Shown here in pieces: positions 34,902-47,715 of a DNA stretch of 64,000 nt. The translations under genes and the position numbers were made by a program. The DNA comes from Macquaria australasica (lineage: Eukaryota > Chordata > Actinopteri > Centrarchiformes > Percichthyidae). A model generated the notes under the pieces. The model made no database searches and had not been told where the DNA came from. It saw only the letters and a list, made by a program, of their open reading frames with translations. Location: positions 213,602 to 277,601 of the forward strand of contig SEMN01000630.1 in the NCBI GenBank assembly GCA_005408345.1. Reading direction: 5' to 3'. The first letter of the stretch is position 1. Each line of letters starts with the position of its first letter.

Positions 34902-37900
34902 CACTTCCATACACGGTAAAAATGATAACTAGTAATTGTTGATCTCATTAAAGTTTTCAAATCCATCTAACTTAGAAATAAAGCTTTGCAATTTGCAATT
35001 AACAAAAACTTGTCTGCCCAGCAAACTTCTCCCTATCGTTGCCCTTATAAGTATATTGAAATCAGTATAACAAGGATTTTTGAGTTGCAATTACGACAGA
35101 CTGATTGTCCTTGATTTTCCGTGATGGAAACCCCGTAGACATGCATGTTGCAGTTGTCAATGGGGTTTCCCGTGTCTGAGCAGGGAGGTGGTCAGACATT
35201 TTGTGGACAGAAACCCGACTGTGTGGCCAAAGTTGGATGCAAGTTGTGGATTCTTGGAATATTTGTGACCACTTAAGTTTGCCTAAGAAGGTAAGTGTGT
35301 TTTTTTATTAGACAAGGAATGTTAACAGTAAAGTGCACTTTACTATTTCAACCAAAAGATGGATTCAATTTGTTCAACTACCAAAGATAGTGTTGTTAGG
35401 TAGGCTACAGATGGCGTTCTATGCACAGTTATTTCCAAAAATTATTATGCCACAAACACGAATTTATGTTAAATCAGTAAGGGCATTTAGAATGTGTTGT
35501 AATGGCAGTTTGGGCTATTTGTCAGTGAACAGACTAAATGCTACAACTCCTCAAGACACAAGCCAAGTTCCCGTGTTTTGCTTGTTACCTGTTGATTAAA
35601 GTAAAGGGGGTTAGTCCCAAAGTAATGACAACTTCGGCCCTGGAGCAGAACACAAAGTATCCCCTGTGCTTCCCAACTAATGTTATGGTATGGACGCTGA
35701 TCTCATCATCAGGTTAGATGCAGAATTGGTTAATTTTAATCAATTTTGTCTTCAAAGTATGCTATATTGATGCATTTATATGCACATATTCAGTTTTGAG
35801 TCAGTTCTGGGCCAGGTGCACTGGTAATAGCATTATAGTTTTCATAGTTTCATTGTACTTTTATTAAACAAAGACAAATGTTTGAATTCACATTTGCATT
35901 TATGTTACATATACACTAGATGTAAGCTTTTTATGAATTTTACCAGTTACATGCCTGATAGTGGGAGAGTGTTAATAAATAAGCTACTATAAGCATATAA
36001 GCATACAGAAATTGTATGCAAATATATAGGTTTTGCTGTTGGTAACATGGTCAGGCATTTAAGATGGCACAACCTTTGAACAAGACAGCTACCCAGGATA
36101 CATTATTTTGTTAATTGTATTGTTCAGATATCTGAAGAATGGGATCACCAGCAAAGACCTCCTGGGGACTTTCAGTGCATCCCTTGACAAAAGGGTGCAT
36201 TTGGTCAGAAGTTGGAAGACCTCCTAGATAAGCTTGATGAACCGGTGAGTAAAGCACCTGAAGCTTAAAGCATGCAAAAGCTGAGGGAAAATGGCTTGTC
36301 TTCATTTTAACCTCCAAACCTTGTACAGCAGCCTTAGGAGCCGTGTCCACAAAGCCTTTTTCCCTGGTTAAAAATATGAACTGCTCCTTCACCTGGCATT
36401 TTTAGGAGAGCATGAATATACTTTTCTCATTACAGAGACAAAGAAAAAGATGCAGCAAAAAAAATAAACGTTTTGATGAACACGCGTCATAAAAATGGAT
36501 GTTACCAGTCATTGCTTGGTGTTCTTAGTTGGTGGCATTTGATAATTATAACAGTATTGTATTTAACAGTACAGTATTATTATTAACTGGGGTCTTACCT
36601 GTGCATTATCCTCCTCATTATTATTGTCACGTGGGTTGGTCTGGCAATAATCACGGTCTATTTATTCACCTGTTCACCTGCATGGCGGGGACTGAGAGGG
36701 GGTGAGTAGGGTTCTCACATTTTCTGTTGACCGCAAATCGCACTGCAAATCTCATCATCCACGTTCATTTTTGCACATATCATTTCATGTATTGGATTTC
36801 TTTCTGTTGGACAATAAAAGGCTAAAACGCATAACTTCAGGAGTGGAACTGGATCATTAAAACGGCGCGTCATACAAAAGTGTTGCTTGTTCCCTGCCTC
36901 AGCCTCTCAGCGGCTTATGGTGGTTTTGAGAAGTCGCTGCAATTATAAAGGATTTCTGATTTTTTATTTTGTATAAATTCACTACAACACTATACTAATT
37001 GATATGCTTGTGTGTTTTCCACTCTCTTTAGACATCGGACATTGCGTCTCACCGAAAAACAGCAGCACTGAGAGGCCTACCCATTTTTCTCTGGGAAGAC
37101 ACAACTTTTCCTGAAGTCCTTGGTAAGTAATAGTACTGTAGGAGATAATACTTACAGAATGCAAGTAATATTGCTTCATGTAGCTTTAACATTTAGAGTA
37201 TGCTTTCATAGCTAGTGCTAATCATTTTATGCATAGTTCATTTTGTGGAAGATTTCATTTTGTGCCCAGACATGTTTTAAGAATGAGCGCACCCAAAATG
37301 AAAAACTAAATAAATAAATACACCTCTCCCCAGCGCAGTTTATCAGTCCAGATAATTTTGGTGTGAGGATTCATCATAACAAGCTTGGTGGGTGATAGCA
37401 ACTGTATCATTGCTTTTGGAAATACACACTTCTGTTGAGTCTTTTTTTTATTTTTTATTTCCACAGCCTGAATGGCAAGAGTCAGTAGTATGGTACTAAA
37501 GTTAAACTTAGAATCAGTAGAAATGTATTTTGAATTTTAGTTTTTCTTAGCACTCAATCATGCATCTGTTATTTTTCCTCAGGATACTGACCCTGAAGAA
37601 AGAGTGCTCAGAGGTGTGTCTGTTTCCATCCTCACCGTCCTTGAAGATCATTTTGCCGCCATATCACCAAATGTGTGAGACGTGGCTGTTGTGTTGGAAG
37701 GGAGCATCGTCCTGCATGACCTATCAGACCTCTGTACTGCCTTTGCATACCTCTTTGGCCTTCTGTTGAATATATTTACAGCAACCTGCATTTTCCTTGA
37801 TTTAAAAAGGCACAGTTTTATCTCACTGAAGCAAAAATTGTATGTTTATTTAACAAGAATATCTGTGTTTGTAGAAGGTAGAAATACATGGCACTGAAGC

Positions 37901-38105
37901 AAGAATTTTATTGTTAGCCTCACAGGAATATCATAATTAGGTGAACAAGAATATCTAAGTTGGCAGAACACTTGTCTAAACTTGTAAACCTTAGTAAAGT
38001 CAACAACAATAGTCAAAAGTTAAGAAAACTCAAAAATCTCTTGCATCATGTTGCCTTGATAATTTGTGTTTTCTCAACCTTTTCGTTTTTACAGTGTATG
38101 AAGTG
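34902..38105. mobile_element. 3.2-kb unit bounded by terminal inverted repeats, carrying gene exons
   Basis: The left end at 34902 reads cacttccatacac, then ggtaaaaatga. The right end at 38083-38105, reverse-complemented, reads cacttcatacac, then tgtaaaaacga. About 21 of 24 positions match with one 1-base gap. Further in, both sides carry 'gatttttgagtt' in inverted orientation (about 35072 and 38030). The interior holds spliced, decayed exons of a SAMD3-like teleost gene family on the + strand (36126-37790). No transposase was recognised, so the unit is non-autonomous or a decayed element of unknown superfamily. A target duplication could not be defined because the inverted repeat may continue outward. 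Confidence 0.55.
36126..37790 (+). pseudogene. Decayed exons of a multicopy teleost SAMD3-like gene family
   Basis: Three exon-like segments lie in order on the + strand. Segment 1 (about 36126-36245) encodes AFGQKLEDLLDKLDEP before a GTGAGTA donor and contains an in-frame TGA. Segment 2 (37032-37122) follows acceptor TTTAG, reads ASHRKTAALRGLPIFLWED and ends at a TTG/GTAAGT donor. Segment 3 starts after CCTCAG at about 37583, reads DTDPEERVLRGVSVSILTVL, has a TGA after SPNV, then DVAVVLEGSIVLHDL and TAFAYLFGLLL. The order 'LPIFLWED - DTDPEE - VLEGxxVL - FGLLL' matches the C-terminal module of fish proteins annotated as SAMD3-like, as I recall them. The in-frame stops and an out-of-register junction between segments 2 and 3 mark it as a pseudogene. 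Identity is from memory of the family, so moderate confidence. Confidence 0.5.
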
Positions 38106-38154
38106 GTTTAGATAATCTGGCTGCTTGTGTTTCTTACCCTGTTGGAATTTGTTG

Positions 38155-38300
38155 TAGTGATGTTACTGTATTCCCAGATCTCAGCAAATACTACTACTAC
38201 TACTACTACTAATAATAATAATAGTAATAGGTGAGTACAATGTTATAGTAGCTGACAGAGTTGATGGCAAAAACCATAAAAAGACTCAAGTTTAAATAAA
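38155..38300. mobile_element. Fold-back MITE, family C, partial copy 2
   Basis: 'gtattcccagatctcagcaa' and 'gtgagtacaatgttatagta' match the right and left arms of the element at 14.85-15.15 kb. They are separated here by a trinucleotide repeat. Confidence 0.55.
38190..38229. repeat. (ACT)n(AAT)n trinucleotide repeat
   Basis: About seven ACT units are followed by about five AAT units. The tract lies inside the family-C MITE, where the other copy has 'attattaccatta', so the repeat probably expanded from that seed. Confidence 0.9.
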
Positions 38301-40890
38301 TTGGAATTATCCTAGGGTCTTTTCTCAGCCTAAACAATGATTATCAACCATGCTTGAATTTCATCATTTATACTCCAAAATAAGTTTGGAAATGTTTCAA
38401 AACTGATCAAAAACGACCAAAAATGTTTATGGAAATGCAGATGGAAATGCATTTTATTCCAAGAGCCTGCTATCCTCAAGTACTGAAGCCAAAATAAATT
38501 GCTGACACTATAGTAAGCATGATGAATGTCATCTTCATGAACAGATATTATATTAGCATGTTCTGTATGTCTTGAAATATATCCCTAAACACTTTTTCCT
38601 GTATAGAGGAGCCTCTGTACCTGACCTGAAAACCTTGACAAATCACACTGAAATGTCTCTATTATGATTCAAAGGCCCAAAAATGCATTCTATAACTATG
38701 AGTAACCCTGCTTGCCATTGCTTGCTGGTTTTTCTTGTGCGTGTATGCACCTGGGTAAAACCCTGCAAGCGTGATTCACTTGTATCCAGCGAAGTCTGGT
38801 GGAAATCTTAAAGCACAGCATAAATAAATCACCTTGAAACTGAGCTGATCTTGGCAGAGCCCAACAAGTAGCTTTGATTGAGGCATAAAGTAATGTCGCA
38901 GTCTATGTGTGTGTCTTTGTGTATGTGCATGTGTGTCACAGCAGTAGCACAGAAGCAGACTGCATGCCACACAGTGAGGCAGCACTGGGATCCATCATCA
39001 GAACCATTATCCTTTGTTGTAGCCAGACCCACCTACGTCAGGCGATGAAAGTTCAGGTTAAAGTGCACTTGGCTGAGAAAAGATCTCTGCTTTCTCAAAT
39101 AACCAAATTAATTTGACTTGATAGGACGGAAATGTTTGCGTCCATTACATGACTGTGCATCCGTGCACAGTGGCCTTCAAGTAGAGCTTTTTTAATACTT
39201 TAATACAAGAAAGAGCAAGTCTATTTGCAATTGCTTACACTGCATAGATCTGCATTACTGGCATCACATACAAAACAGTTTTAAACAAAAGGTATCATCA
39301 GTCAAAACATTCATTCTTACTATATCCACTCTACTAGACAAGGCTGTGTAATTGTAATCAGTCCAAGCATAATTATCAACCCTATGCTTTTCAATCTCAT
39401 AATCAAATAATTTACCCCTTCATCTCAGAAATTCAATTCAAATTCAAAATATGTTTTGTAAATGTAGTTGTTTTATATATGTCTGCATACATGGAGAAAT
39501 ACATGTGTTTCAGAGTTGGTAGTATTTGCACAGTTCAGAATGAGTGGGAAATGTCCGATTATTTTAACCTGACTGATGTTATTTACTCATTTACTCAAAT
39601 GTTAATGGCATAATGTTTCGTAAATTGAGGTATGTTGTGTTATTTTTGTGAAATATAATTTCAAATTCTAAAGATTTACATCATTATTTAACAGCATTTA
39701 TCAACAATGACCAACAATGACAATCCACTTCATTTGTATTGAACAATACGTACACTTGTTGGGAGAAGGCAGAGTACAGCCTACATCGGGGGATCTGGAC
39801 TGAAAGGTCCCAGGTTCACTGCATGTCAGTGGATTTTGTTAATTAATTGCAAATATGTTAAAGCACAGTAATTACTATTTGTCTGCAAATATTGTGAGCT
39901 ATTGCATTTAAGCAGATTCCATCTTGCTGCTGTGTGATGGCTGCAGGTATTTAATTAACTCAAAGGACAGAATCCTACATACAAACAGTTGTGGGCAACA
40001 AGCAGAGCATCAGTGTTGACATTTCAGCAAAACCTAAAATAGCTTACTCAGCATGAGACAGAGTCTGAAAGCAGGTGTCTCACAGTTGGTAACCCTGCTG
40101 AAAACAACAAAAAGAACTTGAATTGACCCTCATTCAAGGTTCACTTACTAGCGTCTACTGGGGCTTTAACCCACATCTTGTGGTCTTCATCAGGGGATGA
40201 AGATTTTTTTTCTGTAGTTATTGTTAAGGCGCTGTCACACCATTAAGTGGTACAGTGAAATTCACCCATGTGTCCTCACAAAAGTGGCAGTGTGCTATTG
40301 GCTTAGTGAAATACTGTAGCTGGCAAGCTAACAGCTAACATGCTATGCAAGCCAGTCACAATAGCTGTCCAAGCGTCTCTCTCTGTTCTCTGTGCTGAGC
40401 TGTTTACTCACCTGACATTTTGTTCTCAGGATTGTACATCACTCCATTCATTAACATGTTATTAAAGGGGGTAAAAGAAGCTCTCTTGGTCGCTAATAAT
40501 AACACTAACAAGTTCATACAGTTATTCAAACTGTGTTTATACCATCTACTCCTGTCTCATTACTGTCTGTAAACCATGCCTTTTTTTGTGGAGCAGTTGA
40601 TACTCTGACAGAAGAGGGCTAAAAAAGTACATGTAAGAACAAATCTTTATCAATGAAATGTCAAAGTCAACTGACTGTACTGAATCACTATTGTCACTGA
40701 CTGAATCAGTAGCTTTTAGCAGTGGAGCTCCTCTAGTGATGGTGATCACCGAACGTTACTTCCTTGTTAAAAGCTTATTAACTTAAAAGACCCCGAAAGC
40801 CACAGAAACAATCAGAATCTGATAAGTTAGTTGAAAATAAAAGGGTACTGAGCTGTTGACCTTATGTGCAGGGCTTGTATAGGCTAGTTT
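38300..40890. other. Intergenic; candidate AT-rich regulatory stretch at 39.82-39.97 kb
   Basis: No gene is recognised. The stretch 39820-39970 has several homeobox/POU-like words (aattaattgcaaat, taattac, tctgcaaat, tatttaattaac) and no recognised repeat. It is a possible enhancer. Confidence 0.35.
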
Positions 40891-41110
40891 TGTACTGAAC
40901 TGAACGTGACAGACTGAACATACTACTGAACTGAAGACAGTTAGAATCAGCGCTGAACGTCATGGCGACAGGAACAGTGATCCGTTCACTTACTGTTGTA
41001 CGTACTGCAGTGCATTGTAACAGCTTAGCTGACGGAAAAAAGTGAACAAACTACATAGTCCGTGACTATGAGTCTTTGAACTGAATGAAGTGATTCAAAT
41101 TGGCAAAGTG
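40890..41110. repeat. Probable interspersed repeat (unassigned)
   Basis: It is rich in repeated 'gaactgaa/gaacgt' words (actgaactgaacgtg, actactgaactgaag, ttgaactgaatgaagtgatt) with 'cgttcacttactgttgta'. This resembles a widespread fish repeat as I recall it. The ends were not determined. Confidence 0.35.
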
Positions 41111-42180
41111 ATTTGTGATTTCCACCTCCCATGGTGACACACAGCTTATTAACAGCTTCCTCCATTTTGGACTATCTGGCTCTTTGTTCCCTCAGATGTT
41201 TGCACTGTCAAGACAGCTTACTATTGGTCAGTGGGCGAAAATTTGCAGTCAGTCTATGAAATGTTGCCATTTTGCCGCAGTGTTCTGGCTTTATGTTATT
41301 GAACACATATTTGACGTTATATTTCAGAATGTTCAGAGACATTGGAATTGTGGCTGATTGATCAGAAACCATTTTCTTTATTCACCAAAATCTCTATCTG
41401 GGTATTTTTTAATTGTCATTACACTTTTCGCTCTAGATGTTTGCAGTATTGGGGAAAATCAAATATATTTAATATTTAGCAATATGCCAAAACAACATCT
41501 GGATGGAAACCTATTTTGCTGTTGAAAATAGCATCTATTACAAGAAAGCTCGATGTATATGTCTATTTTATCTGTTGTGTAATGGTTTTGTGTGATTCTG
41601 TTCATAACTACACATTTCCACAGCAGTGGTGTATGGGATTATTGATCGAGTGTGCAGGAGGACAATAGCAGGATACAGATTCACACAAGGCTACAGTTAA
41701 TTCCCTCCAAACCTCACAGCCAAACCACAAACACAGGAGAGGCCACCCACAAAAATGTTTCTCATAACAGCTCCCATCTCCACTGATAAGCCCAGAGCCA
41801 AGATAAATAAGAACACGCTCCTCTGCCAGCCTCCTAGTTTACACTGTAAATACTGCTGGAGGGTGCTGGGCAGATGGTCAACATTTCCTCTTTTAAGTCT
41901 GCCACACCCCAACTAGCATTACAGGTCCTCAGCTGTGGGCTCGTCACAGCCAGAGGTAAAAATTCTCCTCCTGGTCCACGGATCAGTTGAAACCTGTGAA
42001 TTACCCTGCTCTCTACACTGATGCATTGTTTCTTCAGTAGGTATTAAGATTGTGACTGGAAAAATACTTTCACATACAAACAGTTTGCAGTAGTCTATTT
42101 AACACTTGAAAGGTCAAACCATGGTTAAATAATGACTAATGTTTCAGTTTTCAAAATGGCCGTACACAACTTTTCTTAAA
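41110..42180. other. Intergenic, no gene recognised
   Basis: Only short open frames (up to 80 codons) without domains. No defined repeat. Confidence 0.5.
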
Positions 42181-42420
42181 AGGTAAATGGCTACATTTAT
42201 ACAGTGCTTTTATCCAAAGTGCCTTAAGAGGTTTTTACCGCTCATTCACACATCAATGGCAGCGAGCTACCATGCAGGGTGCTGACTGTCTGGAGCAATA
42301 TGGGGTTCTGTGTTGTGCCCAAGGACACTTTGGCATGTGGACAGGAGGAGGTGGGGATCGAAGGGCCAACCAGCTCTACCTCCTGAACGTGTGGAACCAC
42401 TTTCTTCTAGAATCTGTGTG
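42181..42420 (+). repeat. Dispersed fish retroposon-like repeat
   Basis: It starts aggtaaatggctacatttat and contains 'cgctcattcacacatcaatg' and 'aaggacactttggcatgtgg', then 'gtggggatcgaagggccaac'. Its start is shared with 19262-19345 on the opposite strand. I recognise the texture from fish genomes but cannot name the family. Confidence 0.5.
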
Positions 42421-43000
42421 TTTGAACTGTCTGTGCACATGCTAACCCCCTAAATTCATTATCACCTCTGATGTGTATATGTTGAACGGATGAAACAGAT
42501 CCTTGAACCCTTTTTGTTTATCAAACAGAGAGCTTGGTAAAATATCTGTCACTTCAGAGGGAAAAAACCCGTCTGGCCATTCTTGAAGGGGGAATTAACA
42601 GGAAACACAGAGTGCGTGTCGAAAGACAACTGATGGAACGGAAGCAGAGCTGTGCTTTGTTGGCCGGTCAGGTGTCTTCTCTCCTCTGACCCCCAGCGTA
42701 AGTCAGAGCTTTCAGACAGCAAACACACCTTCCCTGTGGAACAGCTGGACTAATTCACATTTCTTTTAAAATAGTTCTATACAATTTGGATGTGGGCCAA
42801 TGTTGTTGCCTGATGATGGAGGCTCCGCTTTTACCACAGCACCATTACACATTACACCATTACACAAATAACTTAAAATAAAAATTTTTTTCTGCGAACA
42901 TTTTATTATTTAAGATTCTGTATCTTCATCTTTAATTTAGAAGCAGTGTTGTATTCTAAAGTTTCCTCTTGCGGTGATTAGGTTTCATTGGAGCTACTTT
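42420..43000. other. Intergenic, nothing recognised
   Basis: No ORF of interest and no repeat structure seen. Confidence 0.5.
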
Positions 43001-43860
43001 CGACTTAAGACATAGAAGTTCCTCTGAAAGCTTGTGACAGTGAAGTGAGTTATTCAGCGTAAACCTTTTTCCATCTTCAGTCTGACGTTGCCTCCACTCT
43101 AACTGATTTCCGTGGGGGTCGAGGGGATTAGATTTTCCCTAACTAAAGAGACACGGATGTGTAGCCATGCCAACATACGGGTTTTGTTGGGGATTTGAAG
43201 AGCGGAGCGGAGCGAAGTAAAAACAAACTACGATGTCAGGTGATATTGAGAAGACATGTTATTTGGATTTCAAATTAATTGATCGATTTAGAACACCCTC
43301 GATAGCAGCCTCTATCTTGTCTGTAGCGGTCGCCATTATTGTTATTACTCCTCCTTGGTTCCAAAGCACAGATTAACAACGATGTTAGTCCTGCGTGTGG
43401 CACTGATTGGACCGATCGCTTTTCAACCGAGAAAGAGAAACTGCTGTTTCATGTCATGATTCCAGACCAGAAGCAGTCAACTAACTGGAGTGGGTGGATT
43501 CAAAGGTCTGGACCCAGGCAAGGTTTTCTGGCTTTTTAAAAAAAATTTTTTTAAGTTTTGGTAAACTGACACTTTAAAAAGCTTAAAGTGGCTTAAAGGT
43601 ACCTTGTGGAGTTTTTGTCCACTAGTAGCACTATGGAGCAATGTTTTTAAGTGTGGGTCCCCGTTGTGTTTGTATCGTGCATGATGACACATGCACGCAC
43701 AAGAGCACGTGGGCAGTTCACGTCCTCCCATTGGTACTTACTATTCCGCTGGTCAACAGTTGGTGGCAACAAACAAAACAATGTGCCAACAAAGGCAGTG
43801 AAGAGTAAAACTGCTAGCAAGCAAACACAAATGTGAAAAATGCACGATTTAAATTATTTT
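43000..43860. repeat. Probable composite of two interspersed repeats
   Basis: The first part, about 43000-43545, includes 'cttgtctgtagcggtcgcca' and ends 'ggtctggacccaggcaaggt'. The second part, about 43590-43830, begins 'ggtaccttgtggagtttttg' and contains 'ctagtagcactatggagcaa'. Both textures resemble multicopy fish repeats. Short open frames inside (66, 84 and 61 codons) have no domains. Confidence 0.4.
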
Positions 43861-45778
43861 TGCAGATGTTTCATCAGGAAGGAAACACACAGACCTCACG
43901 GATGCATACAATGGTTTTGGTGAGTTTGGTGTGTTTTAGTGTCTATCATGATTGGCTTAAAAGTGGCCACATTTGACATGTAAATTGACTGTAAATTATT
44001 TTGCTCTGGAATCAGCCTATAAAACCCATCATGTGTAAATTTTAAATTGTATTATGTAACCCCCTCCCAAAATCCCAGAAAATAAATACCATGACCACTT
44101 GTAGCTACAGCCCTGCTGAACGTAAAAACTCTACAGGACTCGGACTACAGGATTATTATAGTGACTTTATGGGTGATAGAAATATCTTTAAGGTTCAATA
44201 GACTCACAAATGAGAAACACAAACACACTTTAAAAAAGTAGTATACAAAATATGAGATACAGTATTGGTAAAATACAAGTAGTATGAAACACTGGAATGC
44301 TCTTGTAGTTTTTGGTGTGTATGTATTCAGTACATGTATTTCTGTAAATCTGACAGTGCTGTCTCCTGTGACAACCGTCACTGTCTTCTGGGTATTTTAT
44401 TCCCCGACAGTGATTATCTCTACTTTGCCGGATGACTCGAGCTTAATACTGCTGTTTATAGTCTCATTTTCTGAGAAGGTGCAGGATCAGACAAACGCTG
44501 CATGACCAACAGGCTGAGGTTTTGTAAATGTGGGAACGTGGGAATTCCCTGTAGTGCTGCTGGTGCTGAAGAACTCTCCCTGTTATGTTTTATAATGCTG
44601 GCTTATTGACTTATCAAATTCAGTTAGAGAACAGCATCCAAGGCTTTTCCCCACAGCTGTTTCATTTGTTTTGCAGTGAGCATGTTCTCGTGTTAGCACC
44701 TCCAATAGTTATGCATTTAACATGTGTGTAAATCCTAACATTAATGCTCATGTTAGCATGGTAGCATTCATTAATGTTATTCTAACATTAGCTTTCAGTT
44801 GAGGCTGACAAAGTTCAGCTTAGACTAATGAAAGGTGAACTGGTTGTGACAACATAGAGCTGAGCCTGACAAGTTCATATGGTCTATAATGCTTATCATA
44901 CAAGGTTAAACCTTTTAAAATGGAGGTAAAAACGTCTTTCTTCCGGCGCCATCCGCAGGCCAAACTTTACATTTTTACCTCTCAAGTGCAAGGCTCCACG
45001 TACAATAGATTTTCTAGGTAATAAATAAAAGTTTATTTGAAACACATAACTGTTCCAAAGTGCTTCACCATAATATAATGAAATATGATGATAAGAGAAC
45101 ATATTTGCATACTAACACCAACAAGCAGGAGCACAGGCTTACAGAAAGGCTTACATAAATCAGCCTCTCATCTTTTCTGTACCTAGAGATAGGGATCTGC
45201 AGCATCCACTGCGTGCTTCGCATCAACGCAACCATGAGCACCGGGAATTCCCAGGCGCTTCAACACAGCACCAGGCTGACTATAAGAATCAATATAAAGC
45301 AAAATTTCTCTATGGTCTGCAGCTCAATACCTGTTTATCCCCCATCACACAGCAGAGCTCCTTTCATGACTGGACCCCTACCTTTGTGTCACGTAGCAAC
45401 TCAAGCATACACCTCACTTGTACAGTATTTCACAACCACTTAAGAATGCAGAATGATAACAAGTCAGTCAGTTGGACAGAATCAGCGACCTGATGAATTA
45501 CCTTTTTAATTGCTTTAACTGTTATCTCAAACGAGTGTTTCAACAAAGAGCAAAACCATCAACGTTTCATCTCTTTCATCAACGTTTCACTTGTGGAACC
45601 AACACAAAGCCACTCCTAACATGCAGTGTCATATTATGTGCAAACATGTAAAATTGCCTCAAATAAGGCAGGTTTCACGCCAATCAAGACTTTTGCACAT
45701 ATGGGATATTGTTGACAAAATACTTTTAGTGTCTTTTAAAGAAAATGTAACAGCTAGCATCCACATGTGCACGTGCTG

Positions 45779-45779
<1 letters not shown>
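43860..45779. other. Intergenic, no gene recognised
   Basis: Open frames up to 78 codons without domains. At 44690-44800 there is a local cluster of 'gttagca' words resembling decayed repeat. Confidence 0.45.

Positions 45780-45852
<73 letters not shown>
45780..45852. repeat. (CA)n microsatellite, 73 bp
   Basis: About 36 uninterrupted CA units are read directly. It explains the Cys/Val and His/Thr open frames on both strands. Confidence 0.98.
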
Positions 45853-45854
<2 letters not shown>

Positions 45855-45859
45855 ATGCC

Positions 45860-47710
45860 TGCTATGCAGCTTTACTGTAGATAGGTGAAACAGAGATGAG
45901 ATAGGCTGAACCCATTGGGATATGACTGAGTGCACAACAAAAGCAGAGGCACAGTATCTGGATGTGATGTATGTCTTTTTTATATCCTACAACCCTGTTT
46001 CACATGTTCTTATGGTCAGTGGCAATGTATTTTCTAGTGTAGGAAGTGTTACAAACATGTGCTGTCTTGTGCTTCAAGCCACTGTTGACTTTTTAAATAT
46101 CTATGTATCTAATGAAAAAGGTGTCACTTGTAGCAACAAACCCACAGAGAATTATTTCCTGACTCTGCAGACTAAACAAGTTTCTCAGTAGGAAAAAATA
46201 GGAGATCATTCATCATAGCAGTTGGAAAATCTGGGTCATACCATGGGACTGTTTATCAAATGACACATATTCACTATGGTTTACCAATTCAAACCGTTTC
46301 CTGAGAAATACAATGATGGGAAAAACATTCTTTTTTTAACATTAAGAACATATTGGAATATATTTATAAAACATGTAGGCCGACATGTGCCTATCGCAGA
46401 GCAGCGCTGAAGGAAGACAGCCATAATCTCCATCCGAAATCTCACACCAAGTGAGAGCTTCACTAATGGAGAAAAAGACAAGCTGGTGGAGAAGCTACAA
46501 GACTTGAAGTGTGATCCACGCTTTTCTAGTGCTATTGATGAGAACACTTCTTCTCAGAACAAAGGTTTCATGAGCGTGAATCTGCATGGTTTGGAGATAT
46601 ACTGGAACCTTAATGATGTCAGTGATCATTGACCTTATTACTGTTATCTAACATTGCTTGGCTATTACAGAAGTCTGCACCAGCAGCCACTGAATTCTAA
46701 CATAAATTGGAGTCTGTCCCAGCCTAATAAAATGACTTTAAAATAGCCAAATTACTTGCTTTAAGGAAATTTGTTTGTTTATACAATGAAGAATTGTCAA
46801 ATAGGCTATCTCTGCCATAAAGCTGTTCTCAGCAGATCACAGGCAATGAACTCTGCATTTCATATTCCTCACAGTTATAGTGAAGTTCAAGCTGCATGCA
46901 AAGTTTATATTATGTTCATTCTAAAGTTGATTAACATAAATGGCATTCTTTTGCCTTAATAATTATTTAATACCACCAAATAATACACTAAAGTGGTCAG
47001 GTTGGTAACCCATAGGTTTTCTGCATATTTCTCCTTGTTGCATTTAGTGCTTGAAATATGACCAATACGTTTTGACTGTAGCTGAAGTTATACCTTCCTG
47101 GCAGTTCCAAGATAGTGTGCTTCTGTTCCCAGGATAGAAAATGTCTAATTTTCAGGAAAAATATGAATCCCTAATCTACACCAAACTTTGAGATCAATAA
47201 CACACTGATAAGTGCTTTGTTGAATTTTGTTGCCTACTTGATCTGAGTGAAAAGACTGTAGATAGATTGAAACTTCTTAGAGCAAAAGATTTTACCAAAT
47301 GAACTCTTTAGATGTAATGATCACACAGTTTTGAAAACTTGAAAGATTGACAAAGATGTTCAGAGAAAGAAAATCCCAGCAAACTCATCATGTGTATGTC
47401 TTTTAAACTAAGAGCTTTTGGAAGAAGAGCAGAGGGAATTACCACAGGGCCTCAGGGGCTGAGACAGAGCTGATAATAGCTGCACTGCACTCATCATGGC
47501 ATGCAGTGAGTAATTAAAAAGCTACCTGTAGTTTCTTGCCGCCTCACAAAAAATGCGACCAGCTCTGAAGGTCAAGGTGAGGAACTCTTTTCCACTTTGT
47601 ATAATAAAATCATGCACTGTAGATGTTTTCTACATAGAAGATAAATAAATGGAAATCACTTTTTATACAGACTGCAAACAGGTTAGGCTATGGAACTGAG
47701 ATTAGATGCT
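45860..47710. other. Intergenic, no gene recognised
   Basis: Open frames of 62-89 codons carry no recognised domain. The block 47430-47530 (gagggaattaccacagggcc, atgcagtgagtaattaaaaa) is free of recognised repeats and could be regulatory. Confidence 0.4.
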
Positions 47711-47715
47711 TTTTA

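Noticed and set aside
36111..36392. 93-codon minus-strand ORF
   Set aside because: Antisense to the exon-like segment of the SAMD3-like relic; the + strand has the splice donor and family resemblance.
45659..45935. Cys/Val-rich minus-strand ORFs
   Set aside because: Translations of the (CA)n microsatellite at 45780-45852.
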